A DNA stretch of 64,000 nt, taken from assembly GCA_022661535.1 (NCBI GenBank), contig JAKULF010000016.1:725405-789404 (forward strand). Reading direction: 5' to 3'. Below are positions 11,000 to 22,187 of this stretch, piece by piece. Below the pieces are notes generated by a model, which saw only the letters and a program-made list of their open reading frames with translations, was not told where the DNA came from and ran no database searches. Numbering within the stretch: position 1 is the first letter of the stretch; every line of letters starts with the position of its first letter. This DNA comes from Eutypa lata (lineage: Eukaryota > Ascomycota > Sordariomycetes > Xylariales > Diatrypaceae). A program made the position numbers and the translations under genes.

Positions 11000-11770
11000 A
11001 TTATATACAATATATTATAGCTGCATGTATATTGTACACGATTGTCTTCGGATATATATCCGAATCTCTCCTCTTAACTTTCCCCTTCCTCTCCTACTTA
11101 TCTCTCACCTGTACTAGACAGGTGCTTACATGTCCGGTTCTGCATAAATTCTAGAAATTAAGAGCCTGTCCATCGTTTCTACTAGTTATACCTTTTCCCC
11201 ATCCAAGTTAAAGCACAATCCAACTCCCCTGAAAACCATACAAACGTCACATAAGTCATCATGGCGCCTAAGGACAAGCCGAAGTCCAGGTCCAATCCTG
11301 CCAAGAAAGGAAAAGCTAGAATACAAGCCGAGGACTTAAATACCGAAAATACGCATTGGTTGCCCAACACCAACAATTACGATTGCAAATCATTACATAA
11401 AGTTATGCTAAAAGGCAATTATACAATGCCGACATATTACCATGTAAACCTCAACAATTACGACGTCCTAGAAATATAACGGGCTACGTACTAATTAAAC
11501 CAAAGTCTTACAAAAAATGATACCTTTGTTAAAAAAATATTAAATAATATCGTTATTTAAAACAAATACCAATATTTATATCACTTATTAATAAATAACG
11601 TATACAAATTTAACGCTAAAACTAGCTAATATCTTGGGTTTATTTATATAAAAAATTATTAATACTTTATTTATTCTATTAATAAGTTATAATAATATCA
11701 TAATTAATTTCGTAGATTATTACATAACTTGCTAAAATTCCTATATTATATAAACTATATATAAAGTTTT
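11000..11770 (+). repeat. Duplicated promoter-plus-small-ORF module, copy A
   Basis: This stretch is clearly homologous to about 21,370-22,110. Shared landmarks in the same order are a near-palindromic ATTGTACAC element, a pyrimidine-rich tract, ACAGGTGCTTAC, a copy of the 16-bp ATTCTAGAA motif, AGTCATCATGGC at the small ORF start, and a long AT-rich tail including GGGTTTATTTATAT. The tail of both copies is AT-rich, as if partly RIP-mutated. Copy A is followed by the NADAR gene and copy B by an SNF2 gene, so the module marks the start of repeated units. Confidence 0.75.
11261..11479 (+). CDS. Small basic protein or orphan first exon
   Basis: A 72-residue ORF beginning MAPKDKPKSRSNPAKKGKAR, very lysine-rich at the N-terminus like a nuclear-localisation or nucleic-acid-binding tail. 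Its second half is asparagine/tyrosine-rich and encoded by increasingly AT-rich DNA. The start is supported by homology with the ORF at 21,589 (MAPKGKPKFKSKPAK), where the sequence around the ATG is nearly identical. No domain is recognised. It could be a small gene, or a copy of the first exon of the downstream-type SNF2 gene stranded by duplication. I favour the orphan-exon reading because the other copy sits directly upstream of SNF2 coding sequence. Confidence 0.4.
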   Translation: MAPKDKPKSRSNPAKKGKARIQAEDLNTENTHWLPNTNNYDCKSLHKVMLKGNYTMPTYYHVNLNNYDVLEI

Positions 11771-12270
11771 ATTCGAAAATCTTTTAAAAAATATAACTAT
11801 ATATATAGTTTCTTTTATCGTAAAAAGCATTTTAAATCCTAGCATTTAAATCCCTCGCAAGTAATAATATCGCTCTTTTACATCCTAGACTCTAGATCTC
11901 TTGTAACCAACACTACTCACTCTTTAGATTCTGTCATCTAAGTCTTTAATAATGAACACTACTCATTCACTTTCTGTAATCCAGGTCTCCGCAATGCGTA
12001 TTAATCCTCTCGTAAATCCTGTAATCTACTACACTTCCTAGACTTCGGTGAGGTTATACACCTGATAAGCCAGGTCTCTTAAAATGAACTACTTTAGATT
12101 CTAGAATCCAGGCCTCTTGCAATGGACACTCTAGCTCTTGTAAATCAACCATATACATGTAAGTGGGTAGGATACTTAGCTATTATACATTTGCAGCATT
12201 TATAAGAATGGATCCGCTATAATAAAAAATACTAATGGAAATATCCTACAATCAATCCTTTATGAAAATC
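11480..12270. other. AT-rich noncoding stretch with scattered palindromic motifs
   Basis: Lies between the small ORF and the 3' end of the NADAR gene. The first 350 bp are very AT-rich. From about 11,830 it contains repeated fragments of the type CCTAGCATTTAAA, AGATTCTGTCATCTA and TAGATTCTAGAATCCA (12,095-12,110), which belong to the dispersed 16-bp motif family. No gene seen. Confidence 0.5.
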
Positions 12271-13272
12271 TCACGATGACTCCTTCGCGCTTTGTATTTG
12301 AGCTCCCAGCTTCTGTCTAGCCTCTACCAACAACCTTCCGAGAGCATTGGTACCCCACTTCGCACGATTATCCATCGCCTTCTCTTCAGAATACCCAATC
12401 CCCCAGTCCTTATCAGTTGGGCTAGCCTCTACCAAGATCTTTCCCATTGTCTTGAGGAGACTATTAAGTAACTGCTCTCCTGCTGCACCTGTTTGTGTGA
12501 ACTTAAGAATTGTTGCTCTGTATACAATGATGTGCTTCTTTTGAGCCCATGTAGTAGGATTAAACCCTTTGATTTGTCGCCCTAACGATCTCATCTTAGA
12601 AGGGCTTTCCAGCTTCATCATCTCGCTACAGATCTTATGATCATCAAATAGCTGTGCCTTGTGGTACATCATGTACTGCTCTGCGCAACTGAAGATCCTT
12701 GGGGGCTTCTCGCTATTGTCAGTCATGTTGAATTTGAACCACTGACTTAGAAATCCGTAATCATTGTCGGCCTGGTAGAAAAATATGTAGTCCTCTCTTT
12801 TTGCCGAGTCGTTCCATCTCGGTGATTGAGGTTTAAAGGTATTGGTTGATGCTGTGTTTCTAGGGGGGTGGGAGTCCTTCGAAGTTGGGGGTGTGATCTT
12901 ACCCTTTCTTTTGACTGTTGCTGTTGCTTTGTCCACTGTTTTGTTAGTGTTATACTCATTGATATAACCTGTCCCCTTAAACGTACTGGCAGAGGGTAAA
13001 CCATTCTTTGGTTCTTGAAATTCAGCATTCTCATTCTCTGCTGGTGGTTGGCATGAAGTGCCAGCTGCGTCCAACTTACAACGCTTCCTGTTCGATGTGG
13101 CTGTGGCGTCTTGCGGTGTATTACTAGCCATCATCTCCAAAGGTCGTTTTAATGTCAAGTTTTTTCTTTGGCATCGAGTTAAACGGGGTTGGTTTATGTC
13201 TCCATTGTTGGTATTATTACCATCGAGCCCTTTAAGCTCATTGGATCCGACGGTTGCTTTCTTCCGCGCCAT
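12271..13272 (-). CDS. NADAR (YbiA/DUF1768) domain protein, probable ADP-ribosyl hydrolase
   Basis: A 333-residue single-exon protein. The first ~140 residues are low-complexity, basic and Asn/Thr-rich, suggesting a nuclear, disordered tail. The NADAR domain covers about residues 155-330. Visible conserved pieces are FSCAEQYMMYHKAQLFDD (with the conserved Glu), LGRQIKGF, the ILKFTQ segment, LLNSLLKTMGKILVEASPTDKDWGIG and WGTNALGRLLVEAR. NADAR proteins are known as N-glycosidases: bacterial members remove ADP-ribose from modified guanine in DNA, and YbiA-type members act on riboflavin intermediates. I start at MARKKATVGSN; the frame runs 19 residues further with a hydrophobic stretch unlikely in this family. 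It is divergent from the macrodomain gene, with palindromes between. A RIP-destroyed copy lies at 59,467-60,471. Confidence 0.88.
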   Translation of the reverse strand: MARKKATVGSNELKGLDGNNTNNGDINQPRLTRCQRKNLTLKRPLEMMASNTPQDATATSNRKRCKLDAAGTSCQPPAENENAEFQEPKNGLPSASTFKGTGYINEYNTNKTVDKATATVKRKGKITPPTSKDSHPPRNTASTNTFKPQSPRWNDSAKREDYIFFYQADNDYGFLSQWFKFNMTDNSEKPPRIFSCAEQYMMYHKAQLFDDHKICSEMMKLESPSKMRSLGRQIKGFNPTTWAQKKHIIVYRATILKFTQTGAAGEQLLNSLLKTMGKILVEASPTDKDWGIGYSEEKAMDNRAKWGTNALGRLLVEARQKLGAQIQSAKESS

Positions 13273-13816
13273 GGTGTTCAACCCTGTATTGAACTGAATT
13301 ATGATTAATAATAGATATATGAAGGGCACGTTCGACTAGATGATATTGGTTGGAGTAAAAGCCTTTCTGGATTCCAGAATTTACTTTGAAAATTTAAAAT
13401 GGAAATGTGTCGTTAACAACATAATGAGCCTCATAAATAGCTCATATTGTATACAGTAAATATGTACCTAGCATATCAGAAACTCTATATATATTGTATA
13501 CAATACGTATCATATGTATAGGTATCCGGGCTCCCTCTGTTCATCCGCACCACAATAATACCAAGTTAAATTTGAACTTGTATCTTCCAGAACTTAGAAA
13601 GCTGATTACAACCTTTCTAAGCCTACGCAACATCACTTTAAGCCCCCTTCTAAATTACAGTATCTGCAAATCTACCTATGACCTTATTCAATGAGGAAGT
13701 CGAACATCCTCTCGCGGAGAATATCAAATCCTACTTTGTTCCAGAAGCGGTTTTTGAACATCAGTCCATTATCCCCCAAGTCACCTGTTCGAGCACCAGG
13801 TGCATCTTCGGTGACG
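13273..13816. promoter_or_regulatory. Bidirectional promoter between NADAR and macrodomain genes
   Basis: This 544-bp region contains a perfect ATTGTATACAAT palindrome at 13,493-13,504 and a one-mismatch copy, ATTGTATACAGT, at 13,446-13,457. It also has a copy of the 16-bp motif (TGGATTCCAGAATTTA, 13,368-13,383). The same 12-bp palindrome stands upstream of the other genes in the array, so it is a good candidate for a shared regulatory site. Its function is inferred from position and recurrence only. Confidence 0.6.
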
Positions 13817-15090
13817 ATGCCCGCTAGAAACACTAGAGCAAAGGCCGCACCCAAGAAGACTGCTGGTACCACTGCAGCATCTAAAGGTTCGCCAAATACC
13901 GTATCTAAGAAAACTGGTAAACCCGGCAACCACCGCAAATCGGAGAAGTCAATGCCTAAGTATGATTTATGAGATTATTCTCTATATTTGCGTTGTCATT
14001 TCCCCTTAATGTTTAAATTACAGAATCTAATATTGTTGTTAGCAACCAGACTGAAGCTTTGAAGGCTGCAAAGAAGGAGACTGACAAGGACACACTCAAT
14101 AAGACCGCCTTGAAGGATCCCGCCATGAAAACTGCTAAGAAGGAGACTGCCGAGGAGGACATAGCCGAGGAGGAGACCGCCGAGGAGGAGACCGCCAAGA
14201 AGGAGACTCCCAAGAAGATTGCTGAGGAGCAAACCTCTGAGCAGGAGACTACCGAGGAGGATACTTTCAAGAAGCGCAAAAAAGCTTCCCAGGACTCAGA
14301 CCATGAGAGTGAGATTGACGATGCCCCGACTCCCTCAAAGAAACAACGTCTTGACAAGCTATCTGCCGCAATTGACAAGGACGACAGCAGGGTCATAGGC
14401 TCCCCTGCTCATCACGGTGACAAACCTCAGGATTTGTCGACGATTGACGGGGCTGCGGTTGTCAAATCTTGGCAATTTAAAATCTTGGACACTCATCATA
14501 CACTTACGACTGGACCTAAGTTTTCATTCATTGTTCAGTCGTGCAACACGTTGGGTAACTGCTCTTCGGGTTTTGCCAAGCTGTTCAAGAATGAATATCA
14601 CAATGCCTACCAACGTTACGTCGAACAGGTCAACAAGCTGGAAAAAGAGGAGGGTACTCCGTATCCCAAGCCCGGTAAAGGTCTCGGAAAGGCTATTATC
14701 ATCCCACCGCAGGCCCACGATAGTGGCCCGAACAAGCTGCCAGTTTTCCATGTTTGTTTACTTGTCTCTCGTGGATTTGGTGCTCCTGGTAAAGATGGAA
14801 GACCTGGCAAAGACTCGAAGGCTTCTATCAGAAGCAACACTCGCAAGGCATTAGAGCACTTTAAGAGCCGTTTAACTGACAAGCTGGAGAGCAACGTGTG
14901 GAACGAGATCCAGGAACTCATGAACTGGGGCCCTCAAGGACAAAACATCGACATCTACTCTCCACGCATCAACAGCGGTGGTTTCCATATGGACTGGGAT
15001 GAGACTCGCGGTGTGATTGAGGACATATTTGCCGAGTGGCGTGGAAGATGGTACCTTTTACCACCTCTCAGGGGATCCAAGCAATCCTGA
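13817..15090 (+). CDS. Macrodomain protein, Poa1/DarG-like ADP-ribose binder or hydrolase
   Basis: Two exons, 13817-13959 and 14043-15090, give 396 residues; the 83-nt intron has a CTAAT branch point and contains one 16-bp motif. The N-terminus MPARNTRAKAAPKK is basic. Residues about 50-125 form a Lys/Glu-rich stretch with KKET and EEET repeats, likely disordered or helical. The macrodomain runs from about residue 150: FSFIVQSCNTLGNCSSGFAK is the first ligand loop, LPVFHVCLLVSRGFG the central strand, and SPRINSGGFHMDWDET the second loop, matching the NSGxFxxxWxxT pattern of yeast Poa1-type ADP-ribose-1''-phosphate phosphatases and related DarG/TARG1 domains. The usual Gly-Gly in the first loop is replaced by Ser-Ser, so catalysis is not certain. 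An in-frame upstream extension to 13,691 exists but lacks family character. Divergent from the NADAR gene. Confidence 0.78.
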
Positions 15091-15876
15091 TGGTTCACTA
15101 CTTAGCCGCTCACTAGAGTGGGAGTTGGTGTTGTGGGCTAGATAAGGGTTGGGGTATAAGATATTGGTTTCATCAGGGGTGGATTTTGCTGGCTGGGTAA
15201 TAATGAGGTACGCCAATTTCTCCTTGGTCGTACACGTTAGCCTTATAATTACTTTCTGCAAGTACATACATAGGATGCATCCAGTTCGCTCCAATAACAA
15301 GCTCTGGTCTCCTTAGGTACATAGGTAGATAAACCTATACTTAAGTACTCAATTCGGCTTTTATCAGAGCTCTATTTTGTACCTATGTTCATGATCTTTC
15401 CTTTTCATAAGTGAATGCAACATATATCTTATAGTGATATTCATAGATTCTAGAAGTTAATTTTATTGATGCTGCTATTAAGCTTGTAACCAAGTACCCT
15501 CATCATGTGAAATTAATTCTACATACACATATCTTGTATATTGTGCAAGCTACATGTATATTGTATACAATGGAATTACCATGTTTATTGTGTACAATTT
15601 ACCAAATTCGGATTGCGTCTTAATTTCAAATTACAAATTTGTACATATTGCAATACATTCTGGAATATACGAGCATTGTTACCGACCCGGGGATTTTCAT
15701 ACTTCATTTTGCCTCCATAACAACTTATTCATACCCCTCACTAGATCCCATCATCTAGAAACCTCTTTACTCATTACTGGTTTCCAGTTACAACCATTGA
15801 AAGTAAAGTTAAATCAATTGCATAGTTTGCACAGTAGACGTCTCCATGTACATAGGCCAGGCAGCAGAACTCCACC
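15091..15876 (+). promoter_or_regulatory. Promoter region of the first SNF2-like gene
   Basis: Contains a perfect ATTGTATACAAT palindrome at 15,560-15,571, a near-perfect one ATTGTGTACAAT at 15,587-15,598, and a 16-bp motif TAGATTCTAGAAGTTA at 15,444-15,459. The perfect palindrome lies 306 bp upstream of the ATG, a distance similar to that at the other genes. No ORF with family resemblance is present. Confidence 0.55.
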
Positions 15877-18800
15877 ATGGCGACACTACCTCCAGATGGC
15901 CGGGACTTCGACGGCGATGATATGCGCGACGTTATAAGGAACCATAATTTCTCGGTCCCAGCATGGTTTCCCGAAGACCTGGGCAAACCAGTGGTCATTG
16001 AATGTCCATACCAATACACTACTAATCCTGCTAAGGCAAACACCCTTGATTTGTCAATCGGATACCGCATTCTTAATATCAGCGAGTTTTTAAAGAACGA
16101 GAACAATAAAGTGGCATTCCTTCGCCACAACTCGATATCCAGTTATAAATACTGGCTAGATACTACTGGTACGTCTGACTCCTTTTCACTTGCTAGACAC
16201 TATGCTGAATCATTTATATAGTAGCTGCTTGTGCAAAGCCCTTATACATGAACTACAAGGATGACGCTTCTCCGTCACGGAATTGGAAGACTGTAGCCCA
16301 ATATATTCCAACACTCTCCAACGACGACACTTACCACAGTTACCGAACTGGTGTCGAAGAAGATATTAAACCTTATGAGATTTCGGATTCGACCAATACA
16401 CATGTTCCTAAATCCACCGCATCACTTATCGAGGAGCTTCTTGTTGCTCGGCGCCTTATGCTTCATGACCCGGAGCGCTTTTGCGAAGACGCAGCTACAA
16501 ATACCGACCCTCTCTTTTGGGGCTTCTCCATCACCAACTGGATTCGGGCATGTGTTGCCGTTCGGAGTGCCATAGCTCGGCGTAAAAAGAAGACATACAA
16601 CTATGCAGAGTGCCCGGATAAAAATAAGTGGACTGTTAAACCATGTCCCATCGTTCCAAATACAAGTAACTCTACATCATCAACGTCTGCAACGCCTGCA
16701 ATATCATCTCCTGCAATGATTAACATGGTGAATCTCACCAATAATGCCGCCTCACCACCAGTACTTCCAAACCAAGATCTTGTGCATAACATGCTCAATG
16801 GTATTGATGACGACATTCACACAAAAAGCTTTTTGGATTTTCAAAAAGCTAGCCCGGAGGAGCAAAATCTCCACAGGTTACATGTGATGCAGGGGATTTC
16901 TTACACTCTTCAAGACCTATTACATGCAAAGAAGGAAAATGAATACATCCAGTCGCTACCTGTCCTGGGACAGGAGCATATGAGTCGCCTTATTGCCTTT
17001 TTCCATTCTCGACAGCAACAGGTATGTCCCCCTTTTACATGTATGAATATTTATGCCCCAGGTAATATTCATATAAATTGTATTGTGGTGATAATGCGTT
17101 TCCTAAATTCCATAATTTAGAATGTTGCTTATGGGTCTATTATTAATCTTACCAATATCCTTCAGTTCAACACAAATATTTCCAACAATGTGTGGCAAAA
17201 GTTCGACGCGGCTACCATCCTTTTCCCACGAAGAAGTGGCCCGAGTTTAAGACAAGTACATTACTATCAATCTATATTATGTACACATGCTAACTCTGTC
17301 CAGCTTCGAGCCCCACCACCAAAGTCAGGGTATGACGATAGCAATCTCACGGCAAGGCGAAGTCATCTCGGGGAGCTTGGGGTTTATGCTACAGACTACC
17401 AGATGCAAGATTCAACCGAGTGTTTTTCCATGCTCTCTCGTTGGCCTTTTGTAGCTGTCAACAACAGCGCTCCTTCAAGTGGCAAAGTAGTAGTGAACCT
17501 CATGGTTCAATTCCATAAAGCCTGCGCGCAACTCTGCAACGACGAATCAGTTCAACATTCGTTTAGCGTCTCTCGGCCTACGCTATATTTCTGCTCGTCC
17601 CATTCTATAGCGGATACCTTCCACACCGCATTAAGAGCATACCCCGGTATTTTTAGCATCAAGGTCCTATATTCCGGCAATAATATGGCGGCTTCTGTTG
17701 CGGATACCTATATCCTCAAAGACCTTGATGCGCTCCGGAAGTATATAGACAACCTTCCAAAGATACCTGGACTCCAGCAAGTAATGGATACCTACCAAAA
17801 TACCCAGTTGTATAGTAGAGACTAATGATGGTTCATTTAGATACCCATTGTCTTGATAATCACAACATTCGACGAGTTCTACAGAATCGTGTTCGTCAAA
17901 AACAGGAAGAAGCCTACTCAATTCTCACCCCATGAGCTCCGAAAACACTTTCTAGCAGTTAAAGGTGACACTGGTCAAGACGTAAACGTGGCAGAGGCTT
18001 GTCGCGTGCCTTTTACTCGCAGTACGTCTTGTTATCCCAAACCCCTTTCAGCACTGTCGACTGTATTGAATAATCCCCTAACTTCATTATACAGACCTTC
18101 GTCTTAACAAAAGCGCTACCGTACTGTCTTTCGAAGAACAGGCTGATTTCAAATGGGGTCTTGTTATTGTACAAGATGCGGAACACGTCCAAGAACCGCT
18201 TTCCTCATTCCACCTAATGATACGTTCGTTATGCAAACAAGCTGTTCTATTATCGAGTCCGGCGGCTCTCATCAGTAAACCAACCACGCTCCTTGGATAT
18301 CTTCTTCTGTCACCTGTTGAGGTTGTTCCTTTGACCAACCCCAACCTAGTTCACCAGGTAGGAGGATTAGCGCTGCGAGATAACAAGATCGACCCGGTAA
18401 AGTCATTCCTTGACATAAACGATAACAATATCTGCCAACACTTCGAACATACCCAAAGACAGACCGGAACCTACCCTTTGCATCTTGTTCCCTTTCATTT
18501 TGCCCTTCAATGCGCAAAATATGACTGGGATAATGTAGCTTGCCATAGTCTTTCCAAAATGGTAGTCTCCCACATTGTTGTTGACCAGGAAGGCTTATCA
18601 GGGGCATACAACCGAGATCTCACTCCAAATCCCCCATCCCTTATTTCGGACATGCGCGGAACAACTCGTGTCGTCGGCCCCTATCCCCGAATTCCGCCCA
18701 GTTCAACCAACCTCGAGCATTCAGATCGGCACCCGTCATCTCTATCAACGAAATTTGATAACCGCGTTTCGACTGACTGGGGCATGAAGTTGGCCTGTGA

Positions 18801-21036
18801 GGCCCGACCCCATTCTGCAGGATTCCTACAGGTGTTGCCTGCTGTGACCAGGATCCACGGTGCGAAACCCCGCAATGGGGTCGCTCAACATGAACTCCCA
18901 CACCAGGCAGTACACTTACAACTACAGCTAACCAGAGATTGGGGCATGCACCTTCTTCATGGCCTCACTTCTAGCAGTGCCAAATTCTCAGCTCCAACAT
19001 CCCGTGAGCAGTGGCTGCGCTCGTATTGCCACGACTCGCCTTTACTATCCGCCTTTGCCCTGCGAATTTTCGAGCTCTTCCTCTGCGGCCCAAGCGATCA
19101 AGGATCTACTAGTCGTGTTGTTGTCGTTATAGAAGATCTTTTCTTCGCACAGTGAGTCCATTTGCCGTTTACATGTATTTTCTTCCTGTTTAACACCATA
19201 ATCACCTTGCTAGATTCTGTAACTTGGGGCACCCTAGAAAGGATCCATTAAATTACAGAATCTAAGAATGTCCCTATTTGAAATCGCTATATGTATTTCA
19301 AACCCCTAACATATTCTAGTCACGTCATGGTAATTTTGGCACTGGCCGGGGTCAAAGCCAGATACCTACACCCTTCAACGAGAAAAAACAAGCAAGACCT
19401 CCTTGACGACTTTAACGATCCAGCCTCTACGCTACAGGCCATTCTCATCCCAAAAGAAGCAGTTCACACAGATCTCTCAAAATCCTGCTATCGCACGATC
19501 CTGTTTGACTTCCCGTCAACTACGACCCAGCTTATAAAAGCTGTAGGTCAACTATCAACGCATTCTCAGACAAAACGTGTGAATATAACCGCTTTCCTCA
19601 GGCGACAGTCTTACCAAGAGAATGTGGCTGCAGACTCCCTTGGTGGTCTTGTCGATGAACTCATGATGAGGTCATCCCTTGGAAGTTTAGGGCCTGGCAC
19701 TGCAGTCATCCAGCGCATTGTGGCCTTTGAGATCCTACGGCATATTTTCAATATGCCCTACAGCTTGTGGTCGTTGCATCGTATACGCAACTCGTCATTC
19801 GAAGCTAAAGATGATGAAATAATCGACATTGCCATCTTCAGCAATAAGGTCGCCCACGGCTTCTTACCGCTCTTTCAGAACCCTACACGCACCAACAAGT
19901 GTTGGGCAAGGTTTCAAGGTCACCTACCTGTACTGACAAGCATAACAGACGCCGACGTTGTTGGTGTTTATAGAACTCGAGCGTTGCAACACATCGACTT
20001 CACACTTGAACAGTTTGTTGCCGCACTTCCGAAGCCGAACGTTGCCACTACCAACTACGCCATCCCAATTTCGAACCATCCCACGCCGAATTCATCCTTC
20101 AACCCCAATTCCAATGGTAGTTTCCAAAGTAGTACTGTTCCAACGTCCAGCAACGACCCTAGTTATGTTACTGACATTCTATCTAATACTCAATATACTG
20201 ATGACGACGTGCCCAATAACATGAAAAGCTCCATGGACAGCACAAATTACACCCACTCCGCTTTGAATCAGTGTAAAAGTAATCCGGTCGACGATAGCTT
20301 CACTATGTTGCAAAGTAGCCCGGACTGCCTTTCCTCCCTTCTCGGCGATAACGAGGTTTCTGCCGAATTTATCGAAAACTCTCTAGACATACGTTATGCC
20401 CACGACGGCAGCAGCCAAACAAATGAAGGTGAAACTGATACCCAAGCTGTCCTGGAAAGTAGCAGCCAACCACAAATTGATTTGGCTGATAGTGCAACGC
20501 CTTCGGACTATGAAGAAACGCTCAAAATAATGCAGGAGGCGATGGCGGAGAGCGATGACGACCTTTTCTCAGGAGATAGCGATATTGATCTTAGCAGTAA
20601 CTCTGGGAGAACTGACAATGCCAACGCCAACGACGAGGACGACGACCAGAACCAGTTACTCTATGAAGTGGAGCAAGATCAACTTTCCTCCGAAATCAGC
20701 GAGGAAGATCCTGACTCTGACCCTGATCCTGACCAGAACCATCTAGTGTCTGAAGTTGTAACTGAGATCCAGCCACCCCACCACCGAGCAATGGTCAACT
20801 TTGGAGGTCAAACTGAGCGCTTAAATCAACATACTCATAACGTATCCAGCTCAGCAACATCAAGGCTTTATATACACGGTTTTAATACTTCAGGCCAACA
20901 GAATAGTTTGGTTGGTGAGACACATATTCGACAGTCGCCTTCAACCAGTACACCGTCACAGGGTAAAAGAACTCTCGATCTCGACCATTACAGTGGCACT
21001 GGTAGGGACACTCAACCGCAGAAAAAACAACTCTAG
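15877..21036 (+). CDS. SNF2-like helicase paralogue with degenerate catalytic motifs (pseudo-helicase)
   Basis: Seven exons (15877-16168, 16222-17021, 17166-17255, 17304-17780, 17841-18021, 18095-19151, 19320-21036) give an uninterrupted 1,537-residue protein; all splice phases agree. Intron positions and alignable stretches show it is a paralogue of the SNF2 gene at 22.2-27.4 kb. Every motor motif is altered. The Walker A position reads SAPSSGKV (about residue 448) against SACGIGKT in the paralogue. Motif II reads VQDAEH (about 639) against CDEAH. Motif III reads SSPAAL against CTATPM, and motif VI reads VGQLSTHSQ (about 1040) against LGRLVRLRQ. The last 400 residues are acidic, Ser/Asp-rich and probably disordered. 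Lack of stops with loss of all catalytic residues suggests a selected non-catalytic role. The start is in a good context (CACCATGG). Acceptor 16,224 is an equal alternative for exon 2. Confidence 0.75.
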
Positions 21037-21345
21037 CTTCCTCAACTAGGTAGATATAAATGTGGACGGGTACGGGTACATAGATGGCAACGGAAATGTA
21101 TCTAGACAGCTAATTTGATAAGGTAACTACGCCTTAATTGCTCGAAATGAATACTAATGTTGCTATGTGACGTAATATTAGGGACGACTCATAGTCACAA
21201 AGGTTTATAAGCCAAGTACTAGATGATAGGATTTAAAGCTCCCGCAAAGTAAGCTGGCGTACAAAAGGTGCCTAGAAAAACTCATAAGCAAGGCACTAGG
21301 AATGCAACGTCACAAAGTCACCCAAAAAATCCATAGGTGGGATAG
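21037..21345. other. Short intergenic spacer
   Basis: About 300 bp after the first SNF2-like gene. No gene seen; it ends at the start of module copy B. Confidence 0.4.
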
Positions 21346-21385
21346 TAAATTATAGAATCTACATATCTTGTAAGGGGCATAGTAT

Positions 21386-21397
21386 ATTGTATACAAT
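21386..21397. promoter_or_regulatory. Shared palindrome ATTGTATACAAT
   Basis: Perfect 12-bp palindrome 203 bp upstream of the ATG at 21,589. Identical to the sites at 13,493, 15,560 and 27,914. Confidence 0.55.
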
Positions 21398-21588
21398 CTT
21401 CTTAGCAGATATTTCAAAATCTTCCCACTTAGTGTTCATCTTCCTCTCTTTAATGTTATTCATCTCCCCACGTATTAAACAGGTGCTTACTTTTCTGGTT
21501 ATCTATGGATTCTAGAATTTAAGAACCTGTCTACCGCCTTTGCCAGTCATACCTCCCCCAAAGCCATACCAGGGTCACAAAAGTCATC

Positions 21589-21702
21589 ATGGCACCTAAG
21601 GGCAAGCCGAAGTTCAAGTCGAAACCCGCCAAGTCGAAACCCGTCAAGAAGGGCAAAGTTAAAGTACAAGACGAAGGCACAGATACTAAAGATGCCGGTT
21701 AA
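21589..21702 (+). CDS. Small basic ORF, probable first exon of the SNF2 gene
   Basis: Codes for 37 residues, MAPKGKPKFKSKPAK followed by more Lys-rich sequence, then TAA. It is homologous to the ORF at 11,261. Beyond the TAA the same frame stays open to 21,903 and still resembles copy A, so the stop may be a mutation. Alternatively this is a first exon: a GTTAAT donor at 21,698 joined to an acceptor at 22,164 (CTAAC branch point, ACTGCAG) reads in phase into the SNF2 exon. It would then give that helicase a basic, nuclear-type N-terminus and a total of 1,578 residues. The donor is weak, so this joining is inference. Confidence 0.4.
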   Translation: MAPKGKPKFKSKPAKSKPVKKGKVKVQDEGTDTKDAG

Positions 21703-22187
21703 TTGCCTAACGACGACAATTATAATTACAAATCATTATATAAAGTTATATTAAATGGTAATTACATTATTCCGATATATTACCTTATTAACCTTAATAA
21801 ATACGATATTTTAAAAACAAAAAAAATTAAGTACGCATTAAACCAAAATTTTATAATAAACGATACCTTTGCGAAAAAAACGTTAAATGGCATTACGGCT
21901 TGAAATAAACATTAACTTTTATATCGCTTAATAATGGATAATATATATAAATATAACGCCAAAATTAACTAGTACTTTGGGTTTATTTATATAGAAGATT
22001 ATCGATACTTTGTCGATTCGGCTAATAAATCATAATAGTATCATAATTAGTTCTGTAGATTCCATAACTTGCTTCCAGTGTCTTGTAAATTCTGGAAGTT
22101 AGGTTTCCTCTTATGCCTTTCCGTATTTAACCAAGTTTAACACTAACAAACATTAGTACTGCAGCTGCCGACATCTTGAAGCCTTAC

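Larger units (their letters stand above)
21346..22130 (+). repeat. Duplicated promoter-plus-small-ORF module, copy B
   Basis: Homologous to about 11,000-11,770 in landmark order and sequence. It contains a perfect ATTGTATACAAT palindrome at 21,386-21,397, ACAGGTGCTTAC, the motif TGGATTCTAGAATTTA at 21,506-21,521, the small basic ORF at 21,589, an AT-rich tail, and two further 16-bp motifs at 22,056-22,071 and 22,086-22,101. Confidence 0.75.

Noticed and set aside
14013..14396. Antisense ORFs opposite the macrodomain gene
   Set aside because: They are Leu/Ser-rich mirror frames of the Lys/Glu repeat in the real gene.
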